From: Hyalella azteca
Lineage: Eukaryota > Arthropoda > Malacostraca > Amphipoda > Hyalellidae
Length of the DNA: 64,000 bases
Reading direction: 5' to 3'
NCBI RefSeq assembly: GCF_000764305.2
Contig: NW_025937404.1
Coordinates: 186,001-250,000, forward strand
Positions 51,981 through 64,000 of this stretch are shown here, one piece after another (within the stretch, counting starts at the first letter, position 1; every line of letters starts with the position of its first letter). A program made the translations under genes and the position numbers. The notes under the pieces are model-generated. The model saw nothing but the letters and a program-made list of their open reading frames with translations. It made no database searches and was not told where the DNA came from.

Positions 51981-52117
51981 TAGCCAATGAAATAATGGCT
52001 GCCTCATTCATATTGGGTAGTCGCCAATAGGTTATAGGTTGTCTCGGTTATGATGGGTTGTGGCCAATAGGTTGTTGGTCGCCTCATTTATGGTAGGTAG
52101 TAGCCAATAAGTTGAAG
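51981..52117. repeat. 40-bp degenerate tandem repeat, 3.4 copies
   Basis: Units start at 51981, 52021, 52061 and 52101 with TAGCCAAT, TCGCCAAT, TGGCCAAT and TAGCCAAT, followed by AGGTT and a CCTCATT..T.GGTAG-like stretch. Each unit carries a CCAAT pentamer. Confidence 0.8.
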
Positions 52118-54034
52118 TTTTTTGCGAGCAAAGTGACAGGCGTAAAAATCGCAAATTTTCCGAGTCAAATCGCGATATGTGTCACATTTACAGAATTATA
52201 TTACAATTATGGCGGCTAACAAGCGATGCGGATCGTTATAAAAAAACACATAACTCGTTAATGGTTAACAGCTTGATGACCGTTTCACAAAGATAAGTGC
52301 CAATAATTATTTTTTAAAATCAAATATAAAAAACAATTACATAAAGTACATTTCAGTTAAGATGATCACTGGCTTGTATAGCATTTACTTCATTTGCTTT
52401 AATATCCAAAATATTTAGTTACGTTTACAGGAACATTTAACTCGTATAGATGAGGAACATTACGCCATCAATCAATTATGTCCCATGTTAGTGTTATAGC
52501 AAGTCCAAGTTTTTAATCGACGGTTTTAAAGTATTAGTGTCAGTTTAATGGCTATTACCGTCATTTCTGGGCAGTTAAATGAGATCTTTTGATGAAACAT
52601 CTGCAGATATTGGAATCTTTGCGCTCAAGTCATTGCCAATTATGAGAGTTGAAATCAATCAGGAAACTCTTTCAAACTGGTCCCTGAATGGTCGGTTGAG
52701 AGAGTTCTAAAGTTGCCATGGCATAAATCCCATGGAAATGATTGGAGAAGTGCGCTATAAGCCACTGAATGTGACCGTTAATAGCGCACTCGTGCTACTG
52801 CTTTGCACCGCAGGGCAAGGCTTGCAAAGCAAGTGCACTGCAAATATGACTCGTAAAATACCACCAGAAATCTTCGTCTAGAAAACTAGAAGAGAAAAGC
52901 GAAGCTCAAAGCATTTAATTTGGTGCCATAAATTGGAAGTAGCGACGTGGATGGCTAGCCAGGCTTGCCTGTGTGAACGGCGTTCCCTCAATCATAATAC
53001 ACGAGCTGAGTTTCTCACATGCCCATATAAGAAATCTAGCGACCAGCACGCAATAAACCATTAAAGACGACCGCTAATAATATGACTGCCATTAATTGCC
53101 TGGCCTGCAAAACACACTCGCGTCCAGCCGAGCTGCCTGCCTCCGAGCGGATCTCATTGCACACAACAACTTTGGCTGCTGGTTTTTTTCCAGATCGCTC
53201 GCGAGTATTGAAGCTGAAACAGAGGATGGTTTGTCGTCGATGATTAGGACCACTTCTAGAGGGCATTTACGGGAAACTTTCAATAGCAAAACTTCGCATC
53301 GTCGCGTTATTCATTTAGTCGCGACCCTGCGCTTTATATTTATTAAAGAGAAGTAAGCAAGGAAAAACAAAAAAATGAAAATATTCGATCCATGAATAAG
53401 TATATTTTCTTGCCAGCAAGATTCTGTCGAGTTGCGATGGGACTATATATAAAATAGCTAAAAAATTCGAAGATTGAACAAAATTTTTCCGTAATTGATA
53501 TACAGTCGACGAAATTCACTTCAAAGTCGAAAATAATTCATTTCAAAAACTTTATTGTAATTAACAGTCTGTGTAATTCGATTATGAGACTATCTACTTC
53601 CCAGCAAAATTCTGAAGTATTATGTTTATTCTACAAGTTACATATAATGCCAGCCATGTTCATAACTGCGCTGCCGGTACACGGAGAAAGTTGCCGTACG
53701 GCGAGAGTAAACTTGTACGGTGCAGCAGCAGATGTGTAATGAAAATAGTCATCACACATTGAATTATAAGCATAAGATAAGCTTACATATCAGTCCTTGC
53801 CGTCGAAATAAAATACGCAAGATGGTTTCATATAGGAACTCATTTATAACTTTCTACAAGTCGGAGCGCATACCGAACTTCATCAATTTATTGCAGTTCA
53901 TAAATTTTCTGACCGACTGAGAACATAGATCTCTGCTACTGGTCGAACCGATGAGACGATCGAGGCAAGTTCTCAAAAGGCTCGCAAGCCATTAACCTCG
54001 CAGGGCTCGCTCTGTGATGCCGCTGCAGAGGGGG
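52118..54034. other. Intergenic or intronic, no recognised gene
   Basis: AT-rich sequence. No domain, RNA gene or repeat family recognised. Confidence 0.45.
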
Positions 54035-54357
54035 CACCTGCGTAGAGGGGGACACCTGCGTAGAGGGGGACACCTGCGTAGAGGGGGGCACCTGCGTAGA
54101 GGGGGGCACCTGCGTAGAGGGGGGCACCTGCGTAGAGGGGGACACCTGCGTAGAGGGGGCACCTGCGTAGAGGGGGACACCTGCGTAGAGGGGGGCACCT
54201 GCGTAGAGGGGGACACCTGCGTAGAGGGGGACACCCGCGTAGAGGGGGCACCTGCGTAGAGGGGGGCACCTGCGTAGAGGGGGGCACCTGCGTAGAGAGG
54301 GACACCCACGTAGAGGGGGCACCTGCGTAGAGGGGGACACCTGCGTAGAGGGGGGCA
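54035..54357. repeat. 17/18-bp G-rich minisatellite, about 18 copies
   Basis: Units of CACCTGCGTAGAGGGGG(G/A) repeat without spacers. Runs of five or six G occur on the plus strand once per unit. A few units vary (CACCCGCG, CACCCACG). All three long minus-strand frames here are by-products of the array. Confidence 0.95.
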
Positions 54358-57300
54358 CTACCGCAGAGGGGGGGGCATGGCTGCAGAGTCCACTCCCGCT
54401 CGTAGGTATAACACGTATCACACACGCTCGATGATAGGAGGCATGCAAGGCTGATATAGAGCACACGTTTCTTTTATTATTACCTGAGAATGAACGCGCA
54501 GCCATGATGCCGCGTGGCGTGATAGTATAACTTCGATGAATAGTATTTATTTACAATGAACATTCATGACCGACAGTGACTGAATGATCACCCGACGAAT
54601 GATTTCTGATCGCGTATTGCTTGGCTTTGACTGAGGCTCAGCCTCAGTCTCTGTCTGTTTGCTCAGTCAGCTTGTGCTAAGATTGAACACAAGATTTTTT
54701 TTTTGTCAGCAAGAATTACAAATTAAGCAAGTGATCTAGATGCATATTTTCCAATTAGGACATAAAAGAATACTTTACGACTAGCTTTCTCTACTAACGA
54801 TTGCTTGGGTTTACTATAAAACAAATGTAAGCTTACGGATATTTACTTAATCTTTCTTGCGTTGTAAATTGTCTATTCGTTCAAGACTTGATGGCATGTA
54901 ATAGGCCCATAGCTATATATAGCTTGCCTAGAGAATGTTGAACAAATTAACGTGTTGTTCGATTTGATTATTTTTCATTTCAGAAAGCCAATCAGAGACG
55001 TGAAATTAAATTTGAATGTGGGCATTCTCGGCCTTCTGTTAGCGTGATCATGGCTCCTTTGCACCCTGACTCCATAATTTCAAGTTTTTATGAATATTTC
55101 GCAATAACAAAAGCGTCGAGTAGCGAGGGATCACTGCATTCTTATTTTGTTAAGAAATGAATTATGATACTTTAAAAATAAAAACCTTGTCTGATTTATC
55201 GTGGCTAAAATGAGGTAATGAACATGCAGAAGCCACTTGCTCGCGATTTCGGAAATTTCCCCATAAGAGAGAATAGTTTACTTTATTCCATGAGAATAGT
55301 TAATTCTTAGTACAGCACGCCGAACAAAACAAAACTAGTAGTACAGAAAAAAACATAATATTTGTGATGAACCTGGATTTGTCTAATCCAAAATGAATTA
55401 AATTTGTAGAAAATGGCGAACCGGGCACAGGGACTTCGATATTTACAACTAAATTGCCGACAAACAGGTATAACGAGAAATGATTACCCTGTAGTATGTA
55501 AATAGGCAAGAGAGAATTTTTTTCCATACGTGATTCATATAAACTTTACATATCACAACATTTCAGTCATTCCCAACACACTTTACTATAATTTAAACTC
55601 AATGTCATATATGACTGTACCTGCAATGTGAACAGGTACACTTCAAAGAAGGTAGATTCAAGCAGCAATTGTTACCTCATCACATCAACAAGTGTTCTGT
55701 GGCCTCATATATATCAGAAGTTTTATTGAGAAGACATCTCATTTGAGCATATAGAGTTTAATTATATTCATGTTCTTAGCATAGTTTCATGTCTTGTCCA
55801 GTGACAATACTCGTTTTTATGCATTGAAGTCTTGGTAAGAATTTACATGATCAATCGCCTATACTCTTTTTGCAGGCTTTTCTATATTCAGAGTGACGTT
55901 GATAGTAGCAAAATTTCATGAACAAACAACACGATTTCTTGGAAAAAAGCATCGGATCTACCGCAGAATTAGAAAAAAGTACATTTTTCCCTTCCAGGAT
56001 TATTGAAAAAAACGGATCGAGAAATTAAGTAGGAGCTACTTTAGAAATCATCTCTCCTCTGCAGAAACTCGATAATTTCACAATAACGAACCTATAATAC
56101 GACCCTTACTAACTTGAACCAATGAAATACAACGATGAGATTGAACGAGTATAAAGACTGCGTGTAACGAAAAAATATCAATTGAAGCCCAAGATACGAT
56201 CTAGGCTCGAACGTAAACAAGAAGCGACATAAATGAAAGTATTCGAGTGACATTAGAGATGAAGCTTATCGAAGCAGAAGCTGAGCTGCGCTGCCGTCTC
56301 GCTTGCCGCGGACCAACTGCAGCAAAAACTGCGGCGTCCATTAATCTGTCGATCTTTGATGGACGAGCAGAGATATAGAAAGTGATTTTATAGACAGGAT
56401 ATAAGCTATGGCGTAACGTGGACAGAACAGATATTTAAAACGAATATTATACGCTGCTAAATAACTTGCGACGAATACTAACATACGATACAAAATTGCA
56501 GCGCCACTATATATAGAGAATAATGTGGTGAATTTAACAAGTTGATAAGTGTCGTACGACAGATGCTGATGTAATTAATGTTGAACGCGATTTTTCAAAA
56601 TATGTTTATCGTATAAAAGTACTAAAATCACTTGACTGCTTAAATCTCAAATTATCAGGGAATTTACAAACAAAAAAGATGCACAGAAATTCACCATATC
56701 CATATAGAGGAAAATTTTATATCTTTTATTCTAGAGTTGCTAAGCATATAGGCAGGAGCTATCGAACAGGAAATTTACTTGCGCATCCTCCTCATTCAGA
56801 AGTTCAAATTCACGCCGAGCAGAACGGTGTCCCGGTGTCCTACAGTGTCTTCAGAATTTTAGGTTTACTTCCGGCCTTTCTGATTTACGAATTTTAGAAT
56901 CCCTATAAATTTTCAAACAGAAGCCTAGCTTAAATTCCGCACGCAGTTCCCATCCCCTTGAGATTGTTAAAAGATGGGCCAGTCTTGCTGCACGTTATTT
57001 TAGGTTGATTTGTCTTTTATTCGTCAATTTCAGGTTTTAATGTCAGACTCGGAATTTCGGATTATAAAAATGATTGCATTTACTTTCTAGATTATCACAC
57101 TGACGATGGAGCTGGACTACGAAACGTTTTCCTTTATGAAGTTTGGTGAATTTTTCTGCCATGTTCTTTGGTTTGAATCTCTTTTAAAACATTTCAACCG
57201 TGTTCAAGTTAATTCAACAGGCAATGTGCTGCAATGCATGGGAGCCAGGCACACTATAACTGTCCAAAATGCCATTAAACTTCATGAGCTTTTGTCGATC

Positions 57301-58061
57301 AAGTGACACATGAATATCGACTCGTGTGAACTTTAAAAACCTGATCATAAATTTATTGAGGAACCAAACTATTATCCATACATTAACTCAAATGCAAATC
57401 AGGTTTTTGAACCCACGGCAATCAATGGATTTTGATCTTAAAGAATGTCGAGTCTATACATACTACTAGGGGAGTTAGAAACAGCTCCAGGATACGGCAA
57501 GCAATATATTGTAATGCAGACGCGTAACGAAGATACCATCAGGGCACCTAATATAAGGCAATACGTTGCCAAGATAAAATTGTTCCAGAGTTCAAAAACG
57601 TGCACAAGCAATCTTCAAGCTTGCTCGCTTATATTTATCTTATATTTATACGGCAGAGGATTATGGAAAATGCATTTAGCGAAGACTGGGGGCGGAGTCT
57701 AGTGAGTATTTACAAGAGGATCCGTTTATACACAATGAGAGAGTCAGGCTTTCCTTCAAGGTTCAGAAGACAAGTTTTCCAATTTATTTTCGTTAATAAA
57801 TAAGAAGACGGTGGCTGAGCGGCTCTGGCCGGCAATTGAAGCGTCTTCAGAACATGGAAGATTTTTTTACAAGACACGAACACGAAGACATTACCATAAC
57901 GCAAGCAGGCAAGGCGCTGCGTGGTGGTTCAGTCCACGGCAACAACAATAGGAACACCACAGCCACGATATGTATTTATATTGTCACATTTGACTGAATT
58001 GGAATTGAATGAAACACCACTAATCTTATATACGTCAAAGTATGTGTGTTTGTTTCAGTGT
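54358..58061. other. Intergenic or intronic, no recognised gene
   Basis: AT-rich with chance frames up to 85 codons. A short near-palindrome GACTGAGGCT-C-AGCCTCAGTC lies at 54629-54649. A GC-richer spot is at 56280-56340. Confidence 0.45.
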
Positions 58062-58126
58062 GTCTTTGAAACCTGCAGGTTTCAAAGACGATATATTTGT
58101 GTTACCATGGTAACACAAATATATCG
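58062..58126. repeat. Two abutting perfect palindromes (28 bp and 38 bp)
   Basis: Positions 58062-58089 form a perfect palindrome (half GTCTTTGAAACCTG, centre CTGCAG). Positions 58089-58126 form a second (half CGATATATTTGTGTTACCA, centre CCATGG). They share the single base 58089 and neither has a spacer. Confidence 0.95.
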
Positions 58127-58877
58127 GCGCTGTTGTAGCGCGTGTATACACGACACTTATTGCGTCGGGATATGGGACCTTACATTCCATTCCTAGTGGA
58201 GAATAAGAAAGGATTGGATCCTGATGCCTTCAATAAGTCAAGACAACAAGTATTATTTGAAACTCATGAACGGTTGCGATTTAATGCGTCGGAGAAATTT
58301 ATTAACTTGGTTTTGAATCTATGTATAACTAAACGATCAGAACTTCGTGAGGTTTCAGAAAAGAGTTTTTGGTTACATTCTATTGCAACATGTGGAATTC
58401 ATGAGTGGAACCAAACACCGAAATCTATTGTTAACTATAGGAGCAATTTAAAAATTCAGGATAAAATTGTGAATCAATACAGGATATTTGTAAAACAAAT
58501 AAAACTTTGCTTCCTTCGTTGCAGTAAAACGAAACATAAAGTCTGCAACTTTCCGTGATAAAATACAGGTGTGATTATTTGTTTCGAGTTCTAACGATCC
58601 TTGAGGATGCAAACTCAATTAACACAAAGAAAGCATCATGATTCATCATTCATATTTTATATCTCAATAAACATTTTCACCATTAAATATGTTCTACATT
58701 GAATCAAAAGTATTATCTTATATGCGTGTGATCTCAGAATATGGGTAGTTCATTATAAATTAATGAGCGCGAGAATATTCATACAAGATGGCGTGTTGCA
58801 CACCGCTTTGATGTGAACAAATACCGCGTGGAGCTCCAGGGGCGGTCGCTGCACCGGCCGGTGTAGGGGTTATATAG
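58127..58877. other. Unassigned; contains a 138-codon frame of unknown nature
   Basis: The plus strand is open from 58142 to 58558 (MYTRHLLRRDMG... to ...KVCNFP). It has no recognisable domain, no nearby splice or promoter signals, and ordinary AT-rich composition, so chance is as likely as a gene. Confidence 0.25.
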
Positions 58878-59031
58878 TATATGGAATACGGTATATGGTA
58901 TATGGTATACGGTATATGGTATATGGTATACGGTATATGGTATACGGTATACGGTATATGGTATATGGTATATGGTATACGGTATATGATATACGGTATA
59001 TGGTATATGGTATACGGTATATGGTATACGG
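58878..59031. repeat. 7-bp tandem repeat, 22 copies
   Basis: Exactly 154 bp of head-to-tail TATATGG and TATACGG heptamers, with one AATACGG and one TATATGA variant. Both strands stay open in some frames because three units make seven codons. Confidence 0.95.
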
Positions 59032-60943
59032 TATAGGGGTGCCTACACATGACGGACTGGTGCGCGGATAAGCGCAGTGTCCCTTCAATAAATTAACCAT
59101 AAATTCAGTTTAGAATGAATATTATTGAGTAGGTGAATATAAAAAGAAAAAATTCCTGCATATGAAATTGAATTCCAGTCATACAATTCCGGTGATCCGT
59201 GTTTTCAGGGCTGTTCAATACCTCCAAAAATACTTTTGTAAGTATTTTAATTTCACGATAGCGGAATGATGATGATAACAAAAATTGGTCGCAGTAAATT
59301 TCAATGGATCGTTTTGAATACGTCGTGGCACAGTCAAGCGATGGAAAAGGAAAAAAAGAATTGGCTCCATTAAGGATTATTGGTATTTCAAATTTTGCGA
59401 TAGAATCTCAAGTAAATTCCCTAAGACTCAATAAGCTAAAAAATAACCTCGAGTGTGGGTGCAGTAGTCAACTGTTCGTTTTCGCCCCCACTTAGTAGCC
59501 AATGCAGATTTGGATCTATCAGTAGGGCCAATAATGGGCGCCGTTGCGAAAGCTTTTATGTGTAATAAGTAGCCTCTACTACTTCAACTACCTAGAAGTT
59601 TAGAACAAGCCACTCATCCACCACAGAGTCAAAATAATATAAAAATAAACGATTATTAGAACATAAGTTGAAATTAGGGCATTATGCGTGCATGATTGAG
59701 GCTGATGAAGACTGCGAGTGTTATAAAGAGTATACATGAGATATCTGAGCAAGGTATAGCAACTACGACTGCAAGCTGTACAACAATAAACATCAAGTAC
59801 GTGTATCGAGGCGTAAATAGGCGTAACGAACGCAGGTAAGCAAGTGAGTGCGCAGTAAATAGAAGCAGCTTCAGTGCCATTAGATATGCATTGATAAGAC
59901 TTCACTTTGTTGCGGTCACAGAGAGGGCCTGCAGAGAGCGTATTGCTGCCGTCACAGCCCCCATGCTTTAAGAACCTCATAACAAGCCCCCAGACGATCC
60001 TATCGCTACGTCGGAGCCTTCCTACATATATTTAATACCTAGTCTTTATACTGGCAAGCGAGTCAACGAGCTATTATAAACTAGACAGCCAGATGCTTGA
60101 CCAGTAATGTCAGCCAGCTGATCATGCACGCCACTAGTATAGTTCTAGTTCCGATATACTTGACAGTAAGCATGCAAAACATGCCTGAATTAAATCTCGC
60201 CTAGTCCCGATAGACAGTACCGTACAGCGAATAGACCACCTATGTAGAACAAATACTTCCTGTTCCCCTCAGTCAGCCGGTCAGTGAGCATCTCAGTACT
60301 TCAGTGTTCGCCAAGTCCCCTCAGTCAGCCGGTCAGTGAGCAACTAGGTAGATCAATACTCTCCTAGTCTCTGTCAATAGGTAAACTTGCGACGAACTAT
60401 ACAGACTAATATTAGCAAAATTGACAGAAGTATTGAGGCGACTGACGAGTCTCATTTTTTCTAACGCCGTCTGGTATGCATTTATTCTAATGGTGACATG
60501 CTCATGCTCAATGACATCTAAAAGCTCCACTGTTGTAACAGCATTTAAATTATCGAAATTATCAAATTCATCATCACCGCTCCGAAAACCTAAGTTTTCT
60601 GGTAACGCACCGACGCCTCGGGAAGCCTCCGTGCAGTTTTAGTTTGGGCTTTCGTTCGTTAACGCGGAGATTTCATGTTTGAGCTCAGAATTTTTCGTCA
60701 ATTTACGTGCTAAGTTCGTAAATCCGTGCATTTGGTGGAAAATTAAGGACTTAGTAGTTAACATGAATCTTTTACGCGAGTAAGGTCTGGGTGGTTGACA
60801 TTATTACCCCGATATCTTCATCATTTTATCAACCCGAGAAACTGAGGGCCAAGGTGGCCACTGTCCCAAGCAAGCGTCATTATAGTACAGAAGATCTGAT
60901 CATTTTCGTTCTTCGATTGAGATACTGTGCATGATTATTCGAA
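59032..60943. other. Intergenic or intronic, no recognised gene
   Basis: No gene recognised. The sequence CCCCTCAGTCAGCCGGTCAG, followed by TGAGCA, is directly duplicated at about 60265 and 60317. The 126-codon minus frame (59600-59980) has no family motif. Confidence 0.45.
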
Positions 60944-61104
60944 TCAACTGATACATTTTACTAAATAAGGTGCTTATCAACTGATACATTTTACTAAATA
61001 AGGTGCTTATCAACTGATACATTTTACTAAATAAGGTGCTAATCAACTGATACATTTTACTAAATAAGGTGCTAATCAACTGATACATTTTACTAAATAA
61101 GGTT
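60944..61104. repeat. 33-bp tandem repeat, 5 copies
   Basis: TCAACTGATACATTTTACTA followed by AATAAGGTGCTTA repeats at 60944, 60977, 61010, 61043 and 61076. The minus frame reading MYQLISTLFSK repeatedly is an array by-product. Confidence 0.95.
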
Positions 61105-62612
61105 CAGTTACAGCAATAATTTTGACGAGCTAATTAGAATAGTTCTTGCCTTAATTTGAATGCTAGGGTGACTGAGACTTTTTTCTTGTGGAGTGTACTT
61201 TTAGAGTCATTGTGGTCAACAATTCAAGTCGCGAATGGCTTTCCGCTACGTATTCAGGCTAGTCTATATCAAGTGTGTGCCTGGCTGTATGTGTAACCAC
61301 GATGAAGAATAAATAGTAATATTAGTTGAACTGTCGCGCTATAAGCTAGACAATGCAGGGTTAAAGTTAAACTTTGTGTGTAATATTTAGCAAGAATGGT
61401 AATTTAAAAGCGGTTCATATATAGAGAAGCTAGAATCAAGCCCACTTTCATCTTCTTGGAGCCTAAAAGACCGTAAGTTAATTAATATGTGTGAATCTTT
61501 ACTTCAAGCCATATCAATTGTTGTGCGGAGTTTGCCAGCAAGTAAACCAGGCCAGTAAATCCATCAGTATAGCTCCTGCCGGGATCTCGTGTCACGTAGC
61601 TGTTTTTAAATTTAATATTACCCTGAATCTCTTTCAACAGTTATCAGTTAGATTAAGTCCTCAATGTGGTTCATCATGATTTGTTCTCATTCTATGTGCC
61701 TCAAGTTGTAGCTATTACCAAACAAATCGGCCAGAGTCATGATTTATATCACTGAGATTAATCAGATTAATTCAGAATTCAGAATATGATTGAATAAGAT
61801 TCTTTTTATGCCATACATTCTCTAGTTCAACGAGCCTCTCTCTGGAACTGTGTTCATTAATTTAATTAGTATGTAATTACTTCGATGCCTTGTTGTTCCA
61901 CACTCTGATGAAATGGTCATGTGCAGCTTTTGACAAGGAAATGCAAGGAAAAATATATCAAGTCTTGAGCTTCATTTCCATCCTTATACAATTCACGCGT
62001 GGCACAAATCCCGAACTAAGTCGGTTTCTTCGGGACCTGTTACAATTGTGATTATAACTACCATATTTACTTCTACGAAAATGAAGATACAGGCGAAGCT
62101 TACACCCACATTTCAGCTTTATGAGCAGCTAGGTAAGACTATTCGTGCAGGTAGGTATACGATCAGGTAGGACCAATACAATATAGAATACGTATTCTCT
62201 ATTTACGAGCAGGTAGGACAAATATAACATAAGAGACGTCGTTATGTTCACTGGACAACATGGGATTCAAAAAGAAGACTAGTGTTGAGCGCCTCTCATC
62301 AAGTGATGAGTGCGCGCTGATGGAGAATCCATGTTAACGCGTAATTACGTCACCCGATGCCGGACGGTTCAGTGAAGCGCAGTGCAGCCGCTGTCAGATA
62401 AAAAGCTTTATGAACGAGACAATGTCCAGTGATTACCAGCATAATCTCCTATCGACTTTCATCTCAATTGCGCCAGTTTTCAGAGCCATTCACAAAATAA
62501 TTAATGATCTTTCTGCACAAAATTCCGAGAAGAGCTAGAGCTACCAGGTGGTCAGCCAGTGGAAAAAAAGCAATTTTGGAAAAAAGAGAATAAATGAGTG
62601 AAATTCGCTTAC
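61105..62612. other. Intergenic or intronic, no recognised gene
   Basis: AT-rich. AGAATACGTATTCT (14-bp palindrome) lies near 62185, between three CAGGTAGG-like words. Confidence 0.45.
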
Positions 62613-62761
62613 ACACCAAAATACGTAGCAAGTGAACCAGTAACAGCACAATATCACTTTTGAGACTGTCGCAAACCCGGACATAATTTGGTATTTCCAT
62701 TGCCACAAGCGAAACCGAAAAACGCATTAGAAGGAGTGCGTTAAGCTGATCGATACTTAAC

Positions 62762-62871
62762 TGGTTTTCTGCTGCATGAGCGCGCGAAAGCGGGATTATT
62801 AGAGACGTCATGGCGACGAAGAACAATGAGCTGTGTCGTCGCAGCGTCATTTGCAGAGGTTGCGAGGGCAT
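62762..62871 (-). CDS. Candidate first exon encoding a signal peptide
   Basis: The minus-strand ATG at 62871 opens MPSQPLQMTLRRHSSLFFVA followed by MTSLIIPLSRAHAAENQ. Basic residues, a hydrophobic core and the AHA-A cleavage pattern are what a secretory signal looks like. The frame is GC-rich and then abruptly becomes AT-rich, as at an exon edge, with a weak donor GTTAAGT after 62762 and a better donor GTAAGC after 62613 (phase 1). No family was recognised. The GC-rich DNA on the upstream side (62872-63260) could be the promoter. Confidence 0.3.
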
Positions 62872-64000
62872 AATGAACTTAGTGAGAGAGCGTCGCGCCT
62901 TGGCATCTAGTGTGTACTTGAAGCACGATGATTTACGGCAGAGCTAAGCTTAATATTGCGGCCGGGACAAAAGAGACTGCCGACGGTCATTGTTTAATGC
63001 AGGAATTTAACGACACGAAATGATCCCCTACGGCCTTAACAGTCCAACCAGACGACACTGTCTCTTTTCGTTATTTATGGTCGCCATTACGCGTAAGAGC
63101 TCCTTAATATGAGTCAGCCAAATTAAGTTCATGGCAGCAGTTGAGAATGAGCGCCGCCGCATGAGATGCGCGCATAAAAAACATTATTCAGGTACGTAAA
63201 AAAGAAGGAGTTCTGATGCGCCGAGCCAAGCGCTCGCGGGAGCAGACAGAGCCTAAAAGTTAATGCGAAACTTGGAAGCTTTTCTTGCCCTTAAACTCGT
63301 TAGCGAAATAACATTGCGCGTTGAATGCCCGAAAAATCTCAACTCATTTGGACCCGCCGTGTAACTTTGATCTCATTGCCTTTTCTGGCAGCGGTAACTA
63401 AAATAATTCATTTTAGAGACGAGAAGAAAAGCTTCAGGGTCCAAAGAAGAGAGTTGATTAATGCGCATAAATTTACTCACTTAATTACAGAGAGGAAAAG
63501 AATGGATGCAGCGAAGAGACTTGCGAGCTCGTATATAAGCGACACATACGAGGCTTGCTTATGAACGTACGGGCAAATGACTAGATTGGAATTACTCAAA
63601 ATTGGGCAACGAAACATCAATTCAATCTGAGGGTGGAATTTTAGAGCTGCTGCTTTGTTGTGACTGAGCAGTGTGTACATGGTAACAATGTAGCATGAAG
63701 ATATAGGAAATTCGGTTATTGATTATATTGCTCTTAAGAATTTAATATGAAAAACACAATGTAGTTACATAAATAGTATGAAAATGAAATCAATAGGAAA
63801 GGAACAGAGAATGTGATTTGCGTATTCTCTTACGCAAAGCCTGCCAGCTAGGGAGATATTTTCGCAAATATAAGCTGTTCTTCACTAAACTTCCCTAAAC
63901 TAAGGCCGGGTTTACGGTCAGAGTTTCAACTAAAATCACAACTTCATTATCACATAATTTACCCCATGAGACAAACGACGTTGAATCAACGTTGAAATAA
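62872..64000. other. GC-richer flank, possible promoter, otherwise no gene
   Basis: Positions 62880-63260 are richer in G and C than the surroundings (GCGGCCGGG, GCGCCGCCGC, CGAGCCAAGCGCTCGCGGG). No TATA box or initiator could be assigned with confidence. The remainder to 64000 is AT-rich with no recognised feature. Confidence 0.35.

Noticed and set aside
53936..54505. Minus-strand 189- and 163-codon frames rich in PPSTQV/YAGVPL repeats
   Set aside because: They are translations of the 17/18-bp minisatellite in different frames; no non-repeat coding sequence supports them.
58142..58558. Plus-strand 138-codon frame
   Set aside because: Hydrophilic and uninterrupted, but no family, no flanking signals and AT-rich codon use; kept only as a note.

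Overview
The window looks like nuclear DNA of an arthropod, possibly a crustacean. It is AT-rich, has spliced genes with many small introns, a non-LTR retrotransposon, several families of short inverted-repeat DNA elements and many minisatellites. The arthropod call rests on protein resemblance and on a TCAGTA-type initiator upstream of one gene; the species cannot be fixed from this sequence alone.

Region 1-13.3 kb: a complete minus-strand gene for the nucleolar ribosome-biogenesis factor NOC2 (NOC2L) can be assembled from 11 coding exons whose phases all match (686 codons plus stop, 1392-10930). A leading exon lies at 12511-12597. Its introns and upstream flank hold a hAT-type MITE with a perfect 8-bp target duplication, TTAA-flanked piggyBac-like MITEs and a nest of three elements. 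A reverse-transcriptase scrap and fold-back DNA lie beyond its 3' end.

Region 13.9-15.2 kb: one LINE copy on the minus strand has landed inside an older plus-strand copy of the same family. Region 17.0-21.1 kb: a minus-strand gene encodes a cell-surface leucine-rich-repeat protein (LRRNT, about 14 LRRs, LRRCT, one membrane span, proline-rich tail, possible PDZ-binding C terminus). Both of its visible splice donors sit inside tandem repeats, and the junction between the second and third coding blocks is out of phase, so one exon or splice site is unresolved.

Region 21-64 kb: no recognisable complete gene. It holds minisatellites with periods of 7 to 73 bp, three long perfect palindromes (two of them abutting), a LINE tail, and a few candidate isolated exons. 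The best of these is a 90-bp minus-strand exon at 45774-45863. A signal-peptide-like first exon lies at 62762-62871. These could belong to a gene with very large introns, but that is inference. The two confident genes are functionally unrelated: one acts in the nucleolus and the other at the cell surface.
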